DNA from: Cunninghamia lanceolata
Taxonomy: Eukaryota > Streptophyta > Pinopsida > Cupressales > Cupressaceae
NCBI GenBank assembly: GCA_027924645.1
Contig: BSBN01000334.1
Coordinates: 3,286,001-3,350,000, forward strand
DNA length: 64,000 bases
Reading direction: 5' to 3'
In this document: piece by piece, positions 1 to 11,599 of the stretch
Numbering within the stretch: position 1 is the stretch's first letter
Layout of the letters: each line of letters begins with the position of its first letter
Translations under genes and position numbers: made by a program
Notes under the pieces: model-generated
What the model saw: only the letters and a program-made list of their open reading frames with translations
Databases searched by the model: none
Told to the model about the DNA's origin: nothing

Positions 1-234
1 TAGGTGGCATCAATGTAAAACAATTTCTTCTCAACACATTTATGTCCCCTACTATACTCTCCATTATACTTAAAACATAACACTCTTATACCTTTTTCTT
101 TAATTCATTAAGGCATCAATCTCATAGGTTGGAGGAATAATGCTGCAAGGGTCCTAAGATCTTTATTGCTAGGGAATTTATACCTTCTATTGGCATAAAC
201 ATTCCTTGAACTTGTATTCCAAGACAAAGGATTC

Positions 235-665
235 AAATATAGGTAAATGACTAACCAAGTATAACTAAAGTTGGATATGATCCTTGAGCCCACCAAGAAA
301 CAAGTCCTTCAAATTCTCCTTTGTAATTATATCTACTTTCAAGGATAGATTTTAGACATGCTAAATATAATCCTTGACTAATCTTGTTTGATATACTTTA
401 GCTAATTTCTTGAAGCATTTGCTTGAACCAATATTGCTATAGTGTGATTATAGATCATTTATAAAAAATAACTAGGTGATAGTGAGAACCTTTTTCCTAT
501 TTGACCACATAGTCATTGATACCAAATGAGGTAGTTTGATTCCAAATATAAGGAAGCCATTGTCATTTTCTATCTACTTGTAATTTGATCTACATAAAAA
601 ATTATCCATCTAATTTATCCAAGTAACTAGATCCCTTCCATGAAATTTGTGCATATCCACCTTTG
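235..665 (-). pseudogene. Decayed Ty3/gypsy gag fragment
   Basis: Translating the minus strand gives pieces of a Ty3-type capsid (retrotransposon gag) domain. Near 660-610 it reads KFHGRDLVTWIN. After one frameshift near 598 it reads MASLYLESNYLIWYQ (about 558-500). Further on come KKLAKVYQTRLVKDYI and ENLKDLFLGGLKDHIQL (about 410-245). Known Ty3 gags share the order KFxGxDPxxW, then ASLYLExxxxxWYQ, then LKxLFIxGLKxxI. Several stops and at least one frameshift make it a pseudogene. The part between about 665 and 1000 reads as a lysine- and glutamate-rich stretch that may be the gag N-terminus. No protease or later domain is in the window, because the element runs off the left edge. The lineage is not resolved. 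Confidence 0.6.
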
Positions 666-1515
666 GTATCTAATTCTAAGATCTTGTATGAGTGCTAAGA
701 TTTAGATCTATATTTGTTGGCTTGAATAATTTCCACCTTGACTACTTGAAACACTATGTTTCTCCTTTTATTGGGATATAGAACCTTGGAAATAGAATAT
801 TGTATTTTTGATCTAAGCCATCATGTCTTCATTAATACTATTGACTTCTTGTTTCACTTACTTTTCCACCTTTGACAATATTTCCTTCTTCATCCTATTG
901 GTTCTTCCCTTATATATTTCATGTATATGGCATCTATCTCCTCTATGAATGAATCACCTTTACAAGGAGTCTTTCTAGGACTGACTAGAGATACCTTCCT
1001 TCGGCTTTTGTGGAAGCCACTACCATGGTGTTGAAAAATAATTTTACAATAAATTACACAAATTAAATCAAAATGATCTAAAATTTTAATATAAATTATC
1101 AAGGCCAATATCTCACATGCTAAAAAAAATAGTGCCATGAAATTCAAATGTTTAGATCCTTGGGATCAATTTTTTGAAATCCCTAATTTTGAATTAACTC
1201 CTTCTTTTGTGTTGCAAATAATATTGAATCTAGACTATAGTAGCTTCAATAGGTTCTTATTCAACCCTCTATTTTTTGGATAAAACACATCTATCTTACA
1301 AACCTTGGAGTGAATTTAGAGGAAACCCTATTTTGTAATTTAAATTATTCAAATCCACTCGAAATGACATTAAATCTAGATTATAGTAGCTTCAATTTGT
1401 CTTTGATCAATCCTCCAAAAGTAATTTTCTTTTACCAAATTAAGAGAGATATGTTCTTCACATTTTGACCTAGATGAATTGAAGAAATGTCTTATTTCTT
1501 GCCTTCTATATGCCA
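666..1515. other. No clear gene; probable gag leader of the fragment at 235-665
   Basis: No reliable frame is visible. This should be the N-terminal and leader part of the minus-strand Ty3 fragment, given the possible primer site at 1520-1536. It holds a local direct repeat of 27 bases (1224-1250 and 1370-1396) differing at two positions and containing TAGTAGCTTCAAT. The origin of that repeat is unclear. Confidence 0.35.
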
Positions 1516-1519
1516 AGAT

Positions 1520-1536
1520 CATGCTCTTATACTAAT
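1520..1536 (-). other. Possible degenerate tRNA-Met primer-binding site
   Basis: The minus strand reads ATTAGTATAAGAGCATG, close to the plant initiator-tRNA primer site TTGGTATCAGAGCATG. The neighbouring plus-strand bases TGAAATAAAC (from 1537) could be the inner edge of a minus-strand 5' LTR. Its position and orientation fit the gag remnant at 235-665. The mismatches keep the call weak. Confidence 0.35.
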
Positions 1537-1771
1537 TGAAATAAACTAAATGGCATAAGGGAAAAATATAATAGGAAATATGTTGTAAATACTTGATGAT
1601 ACATGAGAATAATAAACCAATGTGAGGGGGTAAATCTCCTAAAGTCTAATAAGAACATAATTTGCAATATGATGCTAATAAACTAAGCACTATTTTAGAT
1701 ATGTATATACCATACTTTTTCCATGGATACCACCGAAGAGAACCTAACTACCTATAGAAGACTATAGTAAG

Positions 1772-2575
1772 GATCATATGGGTCAGTGCATGATCATGGG
1801 GGTCCAAACTAGGCCCCTAAGTGGCAATGAAAATTGAGAAAAATAGAGTTAGGCAACTTGACATAAAAATTTGAATAGGTTATTAACATAATTTTAAAAA
1901 TATGTAAGAATAGAATTTGTAGAAAATTAAATGTAGTTTCTATGTTACTAGTCCTTTTTTAGAAAAAAGTAAATCTATATTGCGAAAATTTGAAATTTCA
2001 ATGCAGTAGTACTAAATTTTCAAGAAAAAGATAAAAAGTAGGTGTATGTCTAACCAACCTAAGTACAAGGGAAAAATAATATTTTTTTCTAAAACTTTCA
2101 ATATAAGTAGATGGTACATGCCTAGATGTACTGCATTTTTTTTTGTAATTGTTTTGCAAGTAAATAATTAGTTATACTTTTTTAATTAGAACATTTCAAA
2201 TTTATTAAAACGTGTTTGTCTGACCACAATAACTTGGTCAAAAATTTATGAAATTCAATATTTTTTATCCTATAGCATATGAAGCATAGAATGTGATGCA
2301 ACTTTTAGATTCAAAAAATGTGAAATAGTTTGAAAATTATAGAAGTTTTTCAATCAGCCTATCAATCAGGACTTTAGTCGTAATGTATGTAGAAAATCAA
2401 TAATAATTATCTATTAAATTCAAAATAAGTCATATCTTATATTGGTGGAAAGATGACATTTTTTTCGATAACAAATTTAGATTAAAAGAAGTCATTAGCC
2501 ACAAGGGTGAAATTTTGGTCATCACATTGCAACTTTTTGGACCCCCATGATCCTATACAAACCCATATAACTTAA
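1772..2575. repeat. Segment bounded by inverted repeats (possible small DNA transposon)
   Basis: A perfect 16-base inverted repeat, GATCATGGGGGTCCAA at 1792-1807 and its complement at 2537-2552, brackets about 730 bases of AT-rich DNA. The match extends imperfectly outwards for about 20 bases: ATATGGG at left pairs with CCCATAT at right. No coding frame lies inside. This is the shape of a non-autonomous TIR element or MITE, but no target duplication was found and the superfamily is unknown. Confidence 0.35.
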
Positions 2576-5164
2576 TTAAGAGTTATGGTAACCACAAGCT
2601 AAATGTAAGGATCACATTCCATTAACAAGAATAAAATAATAATAATTCCAATATAATAATGTGGAAAGGGAGAAAATATATTTCTCAATTTTTTAAAAGA
2701 CGCAAGAAAAAAAAACATAATTCCATTAACTAACATCAAAATTATTCAATAATAGAATATTACAAAAACTAACAAGATAGTTTAGAAATAAATTCAAGAC
2801 TTGGTTTTTAAAATCAACAAGACCTCAAAGGCTCATTACATAAGTATCACCCAATCCATTACCACCAATCTTCACCTAGCAAATATAAAGAATATCATCA
2901 AGGCGATTTACTACCAACCATGAAACAAAATGCTTCCCTAGCCTTACTACAAGCTAGAGAAGCTTAAACCTTCACGAAGGATCTAGTAGACTGAAGCCAA
3001 CATGCATGAAGGAATGTGGTGCACAATGAAACTAGCAAACCTATATGTTCATGCATCATATTTCCAATACAAAAATATAGTGATAAAGATTTTATGGAAG
3101 AGAATACATATAAACATAATAATACACTTAGGATTGATTTTAAGTTATGGCCATATCATCTTTTCATAGGTAGAACAACCTACATTCCCCAATTTCTCAT
3201 AAATGGCACCCATCCAAACTCTCCCAGGTTTTACTTATTTAAGTAACTGAAATAAAGACAACATATAGTATAGTACTCCATATGGACAAACAACATCCAA
3301 AATGTATTCATTAATATACATTCACAAATAGAATGAAATATATAATATTCTAGAAGACAAGTCACAACTAACAATTTTATAGTCTCTATTCAAGAAATAT
3401 TAAAAGAAGTTCATGATGTATCATCTAAGATGCTATTACATAGGTTCTAGATATATTCTCATTCATATATTTAGTTTCTCTATTTCACTCCATACTACTA
3501 GGAGACATAAGTCAAAGGGATCTCACAAGGATTCACATGTCCTAAATAGGAGAATGATCTAGCTCACACTACCATTTCAAACTAGAAAACATGTTAATTC
3601 ATTGAGTAATAGGTTTTAACTAAATAGGCAAGCATATTGTAAACATTATATGTTGTTCTATTTTTTTTTAAAGTTTTATACAACTATAAAAGTGGGTATC
3701 CACCCTTTCTAGTGTCCAGTTTCCCTAGACAATTCCACGTCGACTGCCACCCAATCAGGTGAAATAGGGATATATTCCTATAATAAATAATTTGCAAAAC
3801 CCTCAAATGGGTGTTTGTTGTTAAGCTTCTTGCTATTTTCATTAATAATTTAAAAGTTAGGAATATAATACTTACTATTTTCTGATCACCAAGATCCCTA
3901 TTGGACTATGTGAGAGCATACAATAGGTAAGTACTCTACACCTATTCATCTAAAGTGGTCTTCATAGAATATTTCTACTTCTAAATCTTAATCAGTTCCA
4001 AACTAACCTATTCCTAATTTTCAAATAGACTAGGTCCTAACTGACATTACATAGTCCTCAATAATGGTTCAACAAATACTTATCCAAAGTTAGACAACAT
4101 CGTAATCAAGAATCAATTTATTTCTAGTCCACTCAAAATACTACATGGAATAAATAATAAAAAGGTCTTCTACCCTATCAAGACTCAGTTTGAAATAGAA
4201 TATAGTATTCACATAAGAGGTTTCAGATAACCATTTTCTACTCTCGTATTCATTACATTTAAAGACAATATACAACTCAATAACACATCTCTCTAGATAA
4301 TATCAACTGTATTGTTAAGGTCTCAATAATTAGATTCATCTATCAAATAAGGTTCATACAAGGGCATTGAAATGTGTTTCTCATTATGAAGCCATGAAAA
4401 AGGTTTCAACACTTCCAAGAGGGTAGACTTTTTATTCAGATATAACATAAAGTAACAAAATGAAACATGAAAAAGATGAGATGACCAATATTCAATTTAC
4501 TTAAAGAAAAGTTTTTAGATAAAGGTTCTATTTTGGTTCCTAGGTTTTAGCAACATGATCCAATTTTGGAATCCAGTCAAACCTTCTAAAATTTGGCTAA
4601 AACATAACCCATCACATAACTAAGATTTAAGAGACCTATCAAATTGAATATACAAAATAGTAATTCCTTATGATTTAATGATTCATAGATTGCAATTGTA
4701 AGAAACATATGACTAATGACAGTAAAAAATTCTTATGAGAACTTTCACTTCAAATATAAAATGCTATTCTATATGAACTATTAAATTGAATGGGATTTTG
4801 AGTGGCCTGATGTGTGGACTATTGTGCAATTTTTCAGATTATCTAATTTAATTTAGATCAAAAGTTCACACATGATTGGTTTTTACAATGGAAAACTAGA
4901 CAGTAGTAAAACATCCATAACTTTCTCATTACCAAACAAAAATTAAAAAAAATTAATATGTTTTGGAAAGATAAGAAAACAAAGAATAAAATTCATAAAG
5001 GAATTATATAGTTTCATTAAAATGTGAGTAGCATTTACTATTTGATATAAAGCCTCAAGAAAGGTTATCTCATGACATGCAATGATAGCAAGAATACACC
5101 AGCACAAGTGATTATTTTAAAAAGACATTTAAATATTTCATGCCAATGCTAATGTCAGGTATAA
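2576..5164. other. AT-rich intergenic DNA, nothing recognised
   Basis: I see no coding frame with family motifs, no RNA gene and no long repeat shared with the rest of the window. A 76-codon open frame at 3016-3246 has no recognisable composition or motif and is treated as chance. Confidence 0.5.
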
Positions 5165-5560
5165 GTCAAATTAGATAGGGCACACAATTTTTTTGAGAGA
5201 ATGTTTCAAAGTGAAGTCATCTAAGGCTCAGAGGATATTGAAAAATAGATTTTGTAAAGATGCTCTCAAAATCTTTGAATAGATTACTGCTAAGTTGATT
5301 TTTACATGCGCATGGTTACCCTTCTTAAAATATCTACTGGTTGATCCACAAGGCATGTTTAACAAACCAAATGCAATTGCCAACTTTACACTAAGGTGGT
5401 AGAGAAATAACTCTTTTTCGTCGACTTCCACAACATTAAGTACATGTCTTGAAACATGGAATCTTTTAAATTCTTATATCTTTCATCAATTCCTTGACCA
5501 TTTGATCCTCACCACACCTATGTGCTTCCATATTGATGTTTGAGAGAAGAACATAAACCA
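5165..5560 (-). pseudogene. DYW-domain end of a PPR protein, decayed
   Basis: At about 5431-5350 the minus strand encodes KELFLYHLSVKLAIAFGLLN. This matches the DYW-domain signature of plant organelle RNA-editing PPR proteins, where KELFL-HHSEKLAIAFGLLNTPPG is typical. It continues with a degenerate FKNLRVCxDCHxAxKFISKI region, seen here as YFKKGNHAHVKINLAVIYSKIL. Upstream, at about 5520-5440, MVKELMKDIRI and LNVVEVDEKE correspond to the E/DYW linker. The zinc-binding HxEx(n)CxxC set is lost, no CGDYW end is visible and stops interrupt the frame. It lies head-to-head with PPR repeats on the other strand at 5590-6290. Confidence 0.6.
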
Positions 5561-5589
5561 CACAACATTTTTTTAGGAACCAAATCAAA

Positions 5590-6290
5590 AGATAGTGTCA
5601 CAATAAATACTTCTAATCCTATGTTCATATGTAATCTATAGGCACTATGGAAACACATTAATCAAGAATAATGGAAGGCTAATTCTTTTCTTTATTAGAT
5701 GTGGTAGTTACAAGTTCCTTGATAGACATGCATGCAAAAATGTAGAATCATAGACAAAGTACCCAAACTGTTTGACAAAAATCCCTAAATGAAATGATTG
5801 TAGGATATGTACCAAATAGCTTAAGGAACTATCAAGCAAAATGTAATTTGCATATGTAAAGCTACACTACATTACCTCGCCTGCACATAACATTATAGAT
5901 GGATTTTTATCAGATATTATAATTAGACCACAACTATGGAAGCATAGAAGAGAAACATGATCTGTTTGACAAAATGCCTCAAAGAGATGAACTCATGGAA
6001 TGCAATGATTGCAGGATACACACAAAATACCATTAAGAAATGTGCTCTCATGGTGCACAATAAATGCAAGATACGCACCAAATACATTTGTTGATACAAT
6101 GTAAGAAACTATCAAGTAAATGTTATTGGCAGGTCCTCCAATCACACCTTAATGGAATCATGCAACTAGGTATGGACATCCATCAAAATAAAGGATAGAG
6201 AAATTTGTCAAATAAGTAGTTGCAACTACTTGATGTGCCTTGCACACATGCCCCATCATTTGCATAATAAAATGGGACCCTATATTAAAT
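5590..6290 (+). pseudogene. PPR repeat array, decayed
   Basis: Plus-strand frames recover several PLS-type PPR signatures in correct order, with frameshifts between them: DVVVTSSLIDMHAK (5699-5740), KLFDK (about 5774-5790), EMIVGYVPNS (about 5792-5820), GSIEEKHDLFDKMPQRDE (5937-5992), then after a one-base shift NSWNAMIAGYTQNT (5989-6030), INARYAPN (about 6060-6085), and GMDIHQ (6169-6186). These correspond to the family pattern of an IDMYAKCGSIEEARELFDKM-like unit followed by SWNAMIAGYAQNG. Functional relatives bind organelle RNA and guide C-to-U editing. There are many stops and at least five shifts, so it is non-functional. It is likely part of the same former gene as the DYW remnant at 5165-5560, but inverted relative to it. 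Confidence 0.65.
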
Positions 6291-7327
6291 AATTAACGAA
6301 GGAAAAACACTATACTTTTACTTTTATATTATTTTTAGGTTAAATTTGATGGCATAAGAGAGAAAATCAAGAAAAAACAAAAAAAAAACAAAGATAAACC
6401 TCTTTTACCTATTATAACTCTAGTCAATTTTTCCTTTGATTTTTGAGCCATTGAAATAGCTATTTAAAAATAATTTGAACTTGATAGCATGTCGTTAGAA
6501 TCTCTCACATTTGTATGTATGGAATAATGCTATTTTCAACTATTATTTACCTTTTTTAAAGTGATTTTATTAAAAAAACTTGCACAGGAAGGAGAAAACA
6601 ATTATTTTTTCAAGGTTTAATCTCATAGATTTCCATTATTTTTTATTTTTAGTTCTCCATTTATTTTTTGAGTTCCATGAAACCCTTGATTTCATCCTAA
6701 ATATGTAGATGGTGAAGTGTTTCGATAGGTTATGGACTGATTTTTATATTAAGATTTTTTATTCATACATTAAAGGGCAAGGGTTTTAGTTTTTAATGAT
6801 CAATATTGTCATTTATCTTTCTATTTTTTTATATATTCTTAAAATACATGCTACATATGATACATGATTATTTTTATTTGTGTTTATAGATCAATATCAC
6901 CAAGGTTTTCATTTCAAAATTCTTTGTTCTCAAGATTTCAAGAAAATAAAAAATAAAAATAGAGAGAAAAAAAAAGCAAATTCCATATTTAATGGTTTGT
7001 GACCATTCATTACATTTTAATCAAGGGATTTATTTGTAGTGTTTTTGGTAAAGTGTCAAGGATCTCCATTTGGTTTGTATTCTATTCATAGGAAGAGTGA
7101 TTGATGGTGAGTTTCCACCTCTTGGGGTTTGGATCATGAAGTTCATGCTGCTGCAATAATCATGAAATGGACTGCCAACACTTCATATGAGAGCCATATA
7201 ACCTTGAAATTGCATAGAAGATTTGAGATATTATTCTAATGGTTAAGAAAGGTTATTATAGATGTTTCATACAGTCATTTACTTCATGAATTGATAATTC
7301 TTAAGATTGTCTTATTTTTGTCCCATT
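6291..7327. other. AT-rich flanking DNA, nothing recognised
   Basis: Long A/T runs and no coding frame or RNA gene. It ends at the target site of the nested retrotransposon complex. Confidence 0.5.
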
Positions 7328-7332
7328 CAAGT
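7328..7332. repeat. Left target site duplication of element D (CAAGT)
   Basis: CAAGT immediately precedes the TGTTAGG start of the LTR and is repeated exactly at 62963-62967, after the LTR ends in CCCAACA. A 5-bp duplication is the hallmark of Ty3/copia integrase insertion. Confidence 0.85.
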
Positions 7333-8348
7333 TGTTAGGTCACAAAAATGCAAGTTGCAAATCCTAAGAGGATGCCAGACTCTATGATGAAATTGGCAAT
7401 GTTTTTGAACTAACACGACAGAGTTAACCAATAGGGTTGATGACTCCCTGCAGTTTAGGCAATGCTATACCTAGGTGGGTGGACCTTTAAAGTTGATGCA
7501 GATTAGATGAGTGTAAGTGCTTTGGCTAAGTTAATGGATCTACCCATAGTGGCAAATGGTGTGGAATAGACAAAAGCTTGCTAACTAGTTCTATATCTAA
7601 TATCTGAAAGATAATTGGTATAAATTGTATAAGCAATATCAAGATAAATTTTATAACTATGCTCAACTAATGAATGGGTTTAGGATAAAACTAAATGATG
7701 AATCAAGATAAGACTAGTGCCTTGTTGGGTAAATAGAGTCAAATGAAAATCTGAGACCAGTGGCTTATATTGGGTGATAACTCTAACTGTTTGGCACAAT
7801 ACTTTGGTTTATAACTTGTATCAATGTGCAGGAAGGTGATTGATAAACTCTTCTTAATATCCAACTGACACAATCAGGTTTCTTGTTATTCACCAAGTGG
7901 AAATTTAATCCTTTCTTGAAGGAACCAATTGAATGAAATATACAAGAACAATAGATAATATCAACTTGGAGATAGAATGACAATCCTAATTATATGGTTC
8001 TTCTTAGTGATCCAAACAAACACTTCCAGATTACTATGATTGACCAGAAGGATTTTGATTCCTTTTAAGGAAACCAATTAATCAAATCACACAAATACAA
8101 TGAATCTGCATTGACAAATTAAATATATACTTGATATATCAATTTGAATAATAAGGAAATACAAAACTGGAGACAACCAAATAACTAAATAATTTCAACA
8201 AACAATTGAATCCCAATATAAAACCATAGAATCAGAGATTTTCTATTAACTTCTTTAATATAATACTTGCAACATGGTCTTTTAAAATATTATGAACTTC
8301 TTATATTATCTCCTACTGCTAATGATCATTGATCACCATATGTTCAAC

Positions 8349-8355
8349 TTATATA
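8349..8355 (-). promoter_or_regulatory. TATA box in element D 3' LTR
   Basis: The minus strand reads CTATATAAG, about 90 bases downstream of the end of the LTR-encoded frame and 1.0 kb before the LTR end. The 5' LTR has the same site at 58399-58405. It probably drives genomic RNA and defines the U3/R side. Confidence 0.45.
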
Positions 8356-8441
8356 GAAATACTTATGAAGAGACATAACTCTTCAAAAATGTCTTTTGGG
8401 AATTAAAATGATTAACAAGGTAACAAACAAAGATAATAACT

Positions 8442-8659
8442 CTAAGCCCTGCTAAGCCATAGGTATATTTGAGCAATATGATCCAGGTATTCTTGGCTAC
8501 AATGTGTATCAGTAAACTCAATAGCATTCCTTGTGATGACGTCCATTGTCACCATCTTCTCTAGATGCTTGCAGGCTTCCCCAAATGTAGAGTCTTTATC
8601 TTTGAGAGCCTCTAAAGATTCATGTAATATCCCCTGGCATTCTTTACTCCATTCATATT
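8442..8659 (-). pseudogene. C-terminal piece of D LTR-encoded protein (3' LTR copy)
   Basis: The frame ends ...QEYLDHIAQIYLWLSRA and a stop, the same end as the 5' LTR copy at 58492. It was cut off from its upstream part (39238-42015) by insertion of element A. See the entry at 58492-61479. Confidence 0.65.
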
Positions 8660-9723
8660 TTTTGGCAAGAGACACTGTGTGGCTTCATGATTATTGTCAT
8701 TGATGGCAACAAAGTCTATCCCACACATCTGCAGAGCATAATATGTCTATACCAGAAGTCAGATAGAAGAGTGTTTTGGTCCAGTGAACAAGGATAGAGC
8801 AGGCAGCAAGGTCCAACAATCAGGTCCAGATCTCTCAGAGGATGTATCTTAGCAAAGTGTGAACTTGGGGAAGTCAAGAGGAGTACCATGACTGCTACAT
8901 TCCATAGATTGAGCCTACGGTGATGAAAGAGTGAAAAGATATAAGCATCTAAGTGTTGGGTTCCTGACAGGTAGAGTAGACTGAGGAAGAACTGACCGAT
9001 AGAGCATCAGACTTTAATCCAGATGAGAAATTGATGGTGATCAAGCTTCTTGAGGGATCATTCATGGTTGGCTGACATGATTGATGACTTCCATGTCTAT
9101 ATTTTTGATACACATCACATATTAAGAATGGATTTAGTCGACAGACCAATATTTAGTAAATATCTTGAGTATTCCGGTTGCCGACTAGAAACATGTTGGA
9201 ATCCTTGGTGCGGATATATATACCAGATGGATTTTAGTATGAAGGTGTGTTTGTGGAGAAATAGTGTGAGAAAGAAGTGTGGAAGCACCAATACAAGTCT
9301 GGTATGTGATAGAACAGCAGCACTAAAGAAGAGGAAGTATGAAGTGTAGTAGATCAGTATATTGAGCCTAACCAGAACTGAACCTCAACATATGTGGATG
9401 CCCCTCTTCAATTCAAACATCTGGTTTCCTTCTATATCCTTGTAGACAGTGAGTCTCTTGTAGGTAGTATGCCTCTTGTGAGCAGTGTGCTCAGGTAGTG
9501 AGCCCTAATTGGCAAGTGTTATTTAGTACTTCTTATTCTTTTAATAGAGAATACAATCTTGGGTTAGTCACCCCATGGTTTTTCCCTTAACAGGGTTCTC
9601 TATATCAAAATCATTGTGTTATGTGTGTTGATTTTATTTCTGCTCTCATGGTTTTGTATGCTTATATGTTTTGATGATGCACTAATTCACCCCCCCTCTT
9701 AGTTATCTACCGTGTTTCCAACA
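8660..9723 (+). repeat. Element A 5' LTR
   Basis: It ends in CGTGTTTCCAACA directly before a methionine-tRNA primer site, and its last 110 bases match 39090-39237. Near its start it shares TTGTCATTGATGGCAACA with the LTR edge of element B, which marks A and B as related families. A chance open frame at 9050-9349 has no recognisable domain. Confidence 0.75.
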
Positions 9724-9725
9724 AT

Positions 9726-9737
9726 TGGTATCAGAGC
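9726..9737 (+). other. Primer-binding site of element A (tRNA-Met-i)
   Basis: TGGTATCAGAGC lies two bases after the LTR end. It is the standard plant initiator methionine tRNA complement used by copia elements. Confidence 0.9.
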
Positions 9738-9788
9738 TAAGTTCCTCTAAATAGAGCCTAATAGCTTGAGGAAGATCTAGGAATCCTA

Positions 9789-10979
9789 ATGGATATGTAT
9801 GGTATGAGGGAACAACTTCAGTCTGCCCTAGATGATCTTGAGCAATCTCACTCTGAAGTCAATAACCTGAGGGAAAGACTCAAACAAGCTGATGATTTCA
9901 TAAATAAACTCAAAGAAAAACTGAGTATCTCTGTGAAAAAGAGAAATGAAGTACTTCAACAATTAGCAAGTCAAAGTGAAGCCAATGATACTAATGAAGA
10001 TCTGAATGAGAAAAACAAGTTATGTGAGAAGCTATTAAAGGAGTTCATTATGGCAAGACATGAAATGGAATCAGGGGTTATGAAATTCACCTGAGAAATT
10101 GAAGAGAAAAGAAAAATTGAAGATAATCTAAAACAATCTCTCAAGGAGAAATCAGAAGACTACCACAAAATGGATAGAATAATCAGGCATCCAGAATCTG
10201 ATCTTGAAGAAGCTAGAGATAATGAAGAACAACTTGAGAATCAGATAGACACTCTTAAAAGGGATCTTCAAATAGCAAATGAATACAAAAAGAAATTCAA
10301 GATAAGCTCTACTCAACTTGAAGTTCTTCTTGAAAGCCAAAAGAGGGTAGATGACAAGCATGGCTTGGGGTATGAGAATGGTGAAAGCTTTGGATCTGGT
10401 CAGAAGAACTCTGGATCAGGAAATCCAAGGAACAAACCTAGAAGACTTCTAGTAAGGCAACCAAATGCTCAAAGATATCCATCCTTCAATGGATATTGCT
10501 ACAATTGCAATAACTTCAGTCATAAAGCAAATCAGTGCAGAAGAAGAATGAATCAGACTAATTCATCCTTCTCTAGACAGTGTTTTAACTACAAAAGGTA
10601 TGGTCACAAATCTCATGAATGTAGAAATATGCAAATAAACAATTCATTCAATGGTAGATGCTTTGCATGCAATAGAATGGAACATATGGCTAATCAATGC
10701 AGATCAAGATGATACCAGTAAAATATGCAAAGAAATGTTGTTTACTACAATTGTAATAGATCTGGTCATATTGCTAAATTTTGCAGAAGGAAGAATCAGG
10801 GTAAAAAGGGTCCCGTCCATCATAATCGAAATTAAGACAAAGAAAAAGAAAAAGTGAATGCGGATGAAGTTCAAAGGGAGATGAAGAAGATTTGGGTGAA
10901 GAGAAATATAGAAAATGTTGGGGATGGATCCGTACTAGAATTTGGTACTGATATTCCTTCTGCAAACTATACTAGATGA
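9789..10979 (+). pseudogene. Element A gag-like frame: coiled coil plus four zinc knuckles
   Basis: One frame runs from ATG 9789 to TGA 10977-10979, with stops near 10092, 10711, 10719 and 10834. Residues 1 to about 190 are a highly charged heptad-rich coiled coil (LKQADDFINKLKEKL, ENQIDTLKRDLQIA). It ends in LLESQKRVDDKHGLGYENG, a motif seen at the end of copia gag coiled coils. Four CCHC zinc knuckles follow: CYNCNNFSHKANQC (about 10495), CFNYKRYGHKSHEC (second C lost), CFACNRMEHMANQC (about 10660), and YYNCNRSGHIAKFC (first C lost, about 10742). The usual N-terminal copia capsid (UBN2-type) domain is absent, since the coiled coil starts 50 bases after the primer site. It resembles the nucleic-acid-binding tail of gag and would bind RNA rather than form a capsid by itself. 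Confidence 0.65.
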
Positions 10980-10987
10980 GGGGGAGT
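10975..10987 (+). other. Polypurine-tract-like GATGAGGGGGAGT
   Basis: A purine run overlaps the stop of the gag-like frame and looks like the tract that precedes copia 3' LTRs. What follows is not the A LTR, so either the LTR was lost here or the match is chance. Confidence 0.35.
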
Positions 10988-11599
10988 CACAAAGGAAAAT
11001 AAATTCCCCCAGCCAGTCAATTGGTGCCTAAATTTGGCACATGGAATGCTGCAGATTAAAGGGTTCTGAGAGATATATCTAAATAATCCTCAGTAAAAAT
11101 ATGAAAGATCCGCAAGAAGCTTTGAAGAGCTTAATCATCCAAGATTGATCCAGTTTGACAGCCATTTGGTAAAAATAGGATTTTCATAGTTAGAGCCAGT
11201 GTGATTCTAAATTGAAATATCTTGATCTGCGAATAAATGGGATGATTCAGGAAAGGAGATACATTGTCAATTATCACTAAAAATAACTTTAAGTACATCT
11301 CAGTGACCCAGAAAGATCTCTCTTAGAACAAGGCAACCAGAATGACATAAGTTGTACATTTATTATCATATGAAATTAGGGTTTGCATAGAGATTAAAGG
11401 GTTCCTTTACTCATCATTTGCACATTTGCATTTGACAAGAAGAAGGAAAGAGCTCTACAAACAATATTTCTTCAACCCTTTCAAAGATCAACTATAGAAT
11501 CTAATTCAACTAGTGATCTTTTCTGGCTCATATCGTGAACCCTAGAAGCGTAAAAAGGTATTTCTATTCTTGAATATCTCTCTCTAAATCTTTTGCAAG
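10988..11599. other. Unassigned leader before the frame at 11600
   Basis: No frame and no similarity to the rest of the window. The stretch just before ATG 11600 (GAACCCTAGAAGCG, then a pyrimidine-rich TCTCTCTCTAAATC) looks like a plant 5' untranslated leader. Confidence 0.3.

Larger units (their letters stand above)
7333..8659 (-). repeat. Element D 3' LTR, part 1 (downstream end)
   Basis: This matches 57400-58703 of the 5' LTR nearly base for base, from TGTTAGG to the insertion point of element A. It contains the last part of the LTR-encoded frame (8442-8659), the TATA box at 8349-8355 and the R/U5 region. The last five bases before A are ATATT, the mutated partner of ATCTT at 39238-39242. 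Confidence 0.85.

Noticed and set aside
3016..3246. A 76-codon open frame on the plus strand
   Set aside because: No family motif, no context and no codon pattern distinct from AT-rich background. Treated as chance.
9050..9349. A 99-codon open frame inside the element A 5' LTR
   Set aside because: No recognisable domain and only one copy to compare, because the 3' LTR lacks this part. Unlike the C and D frames it is short.
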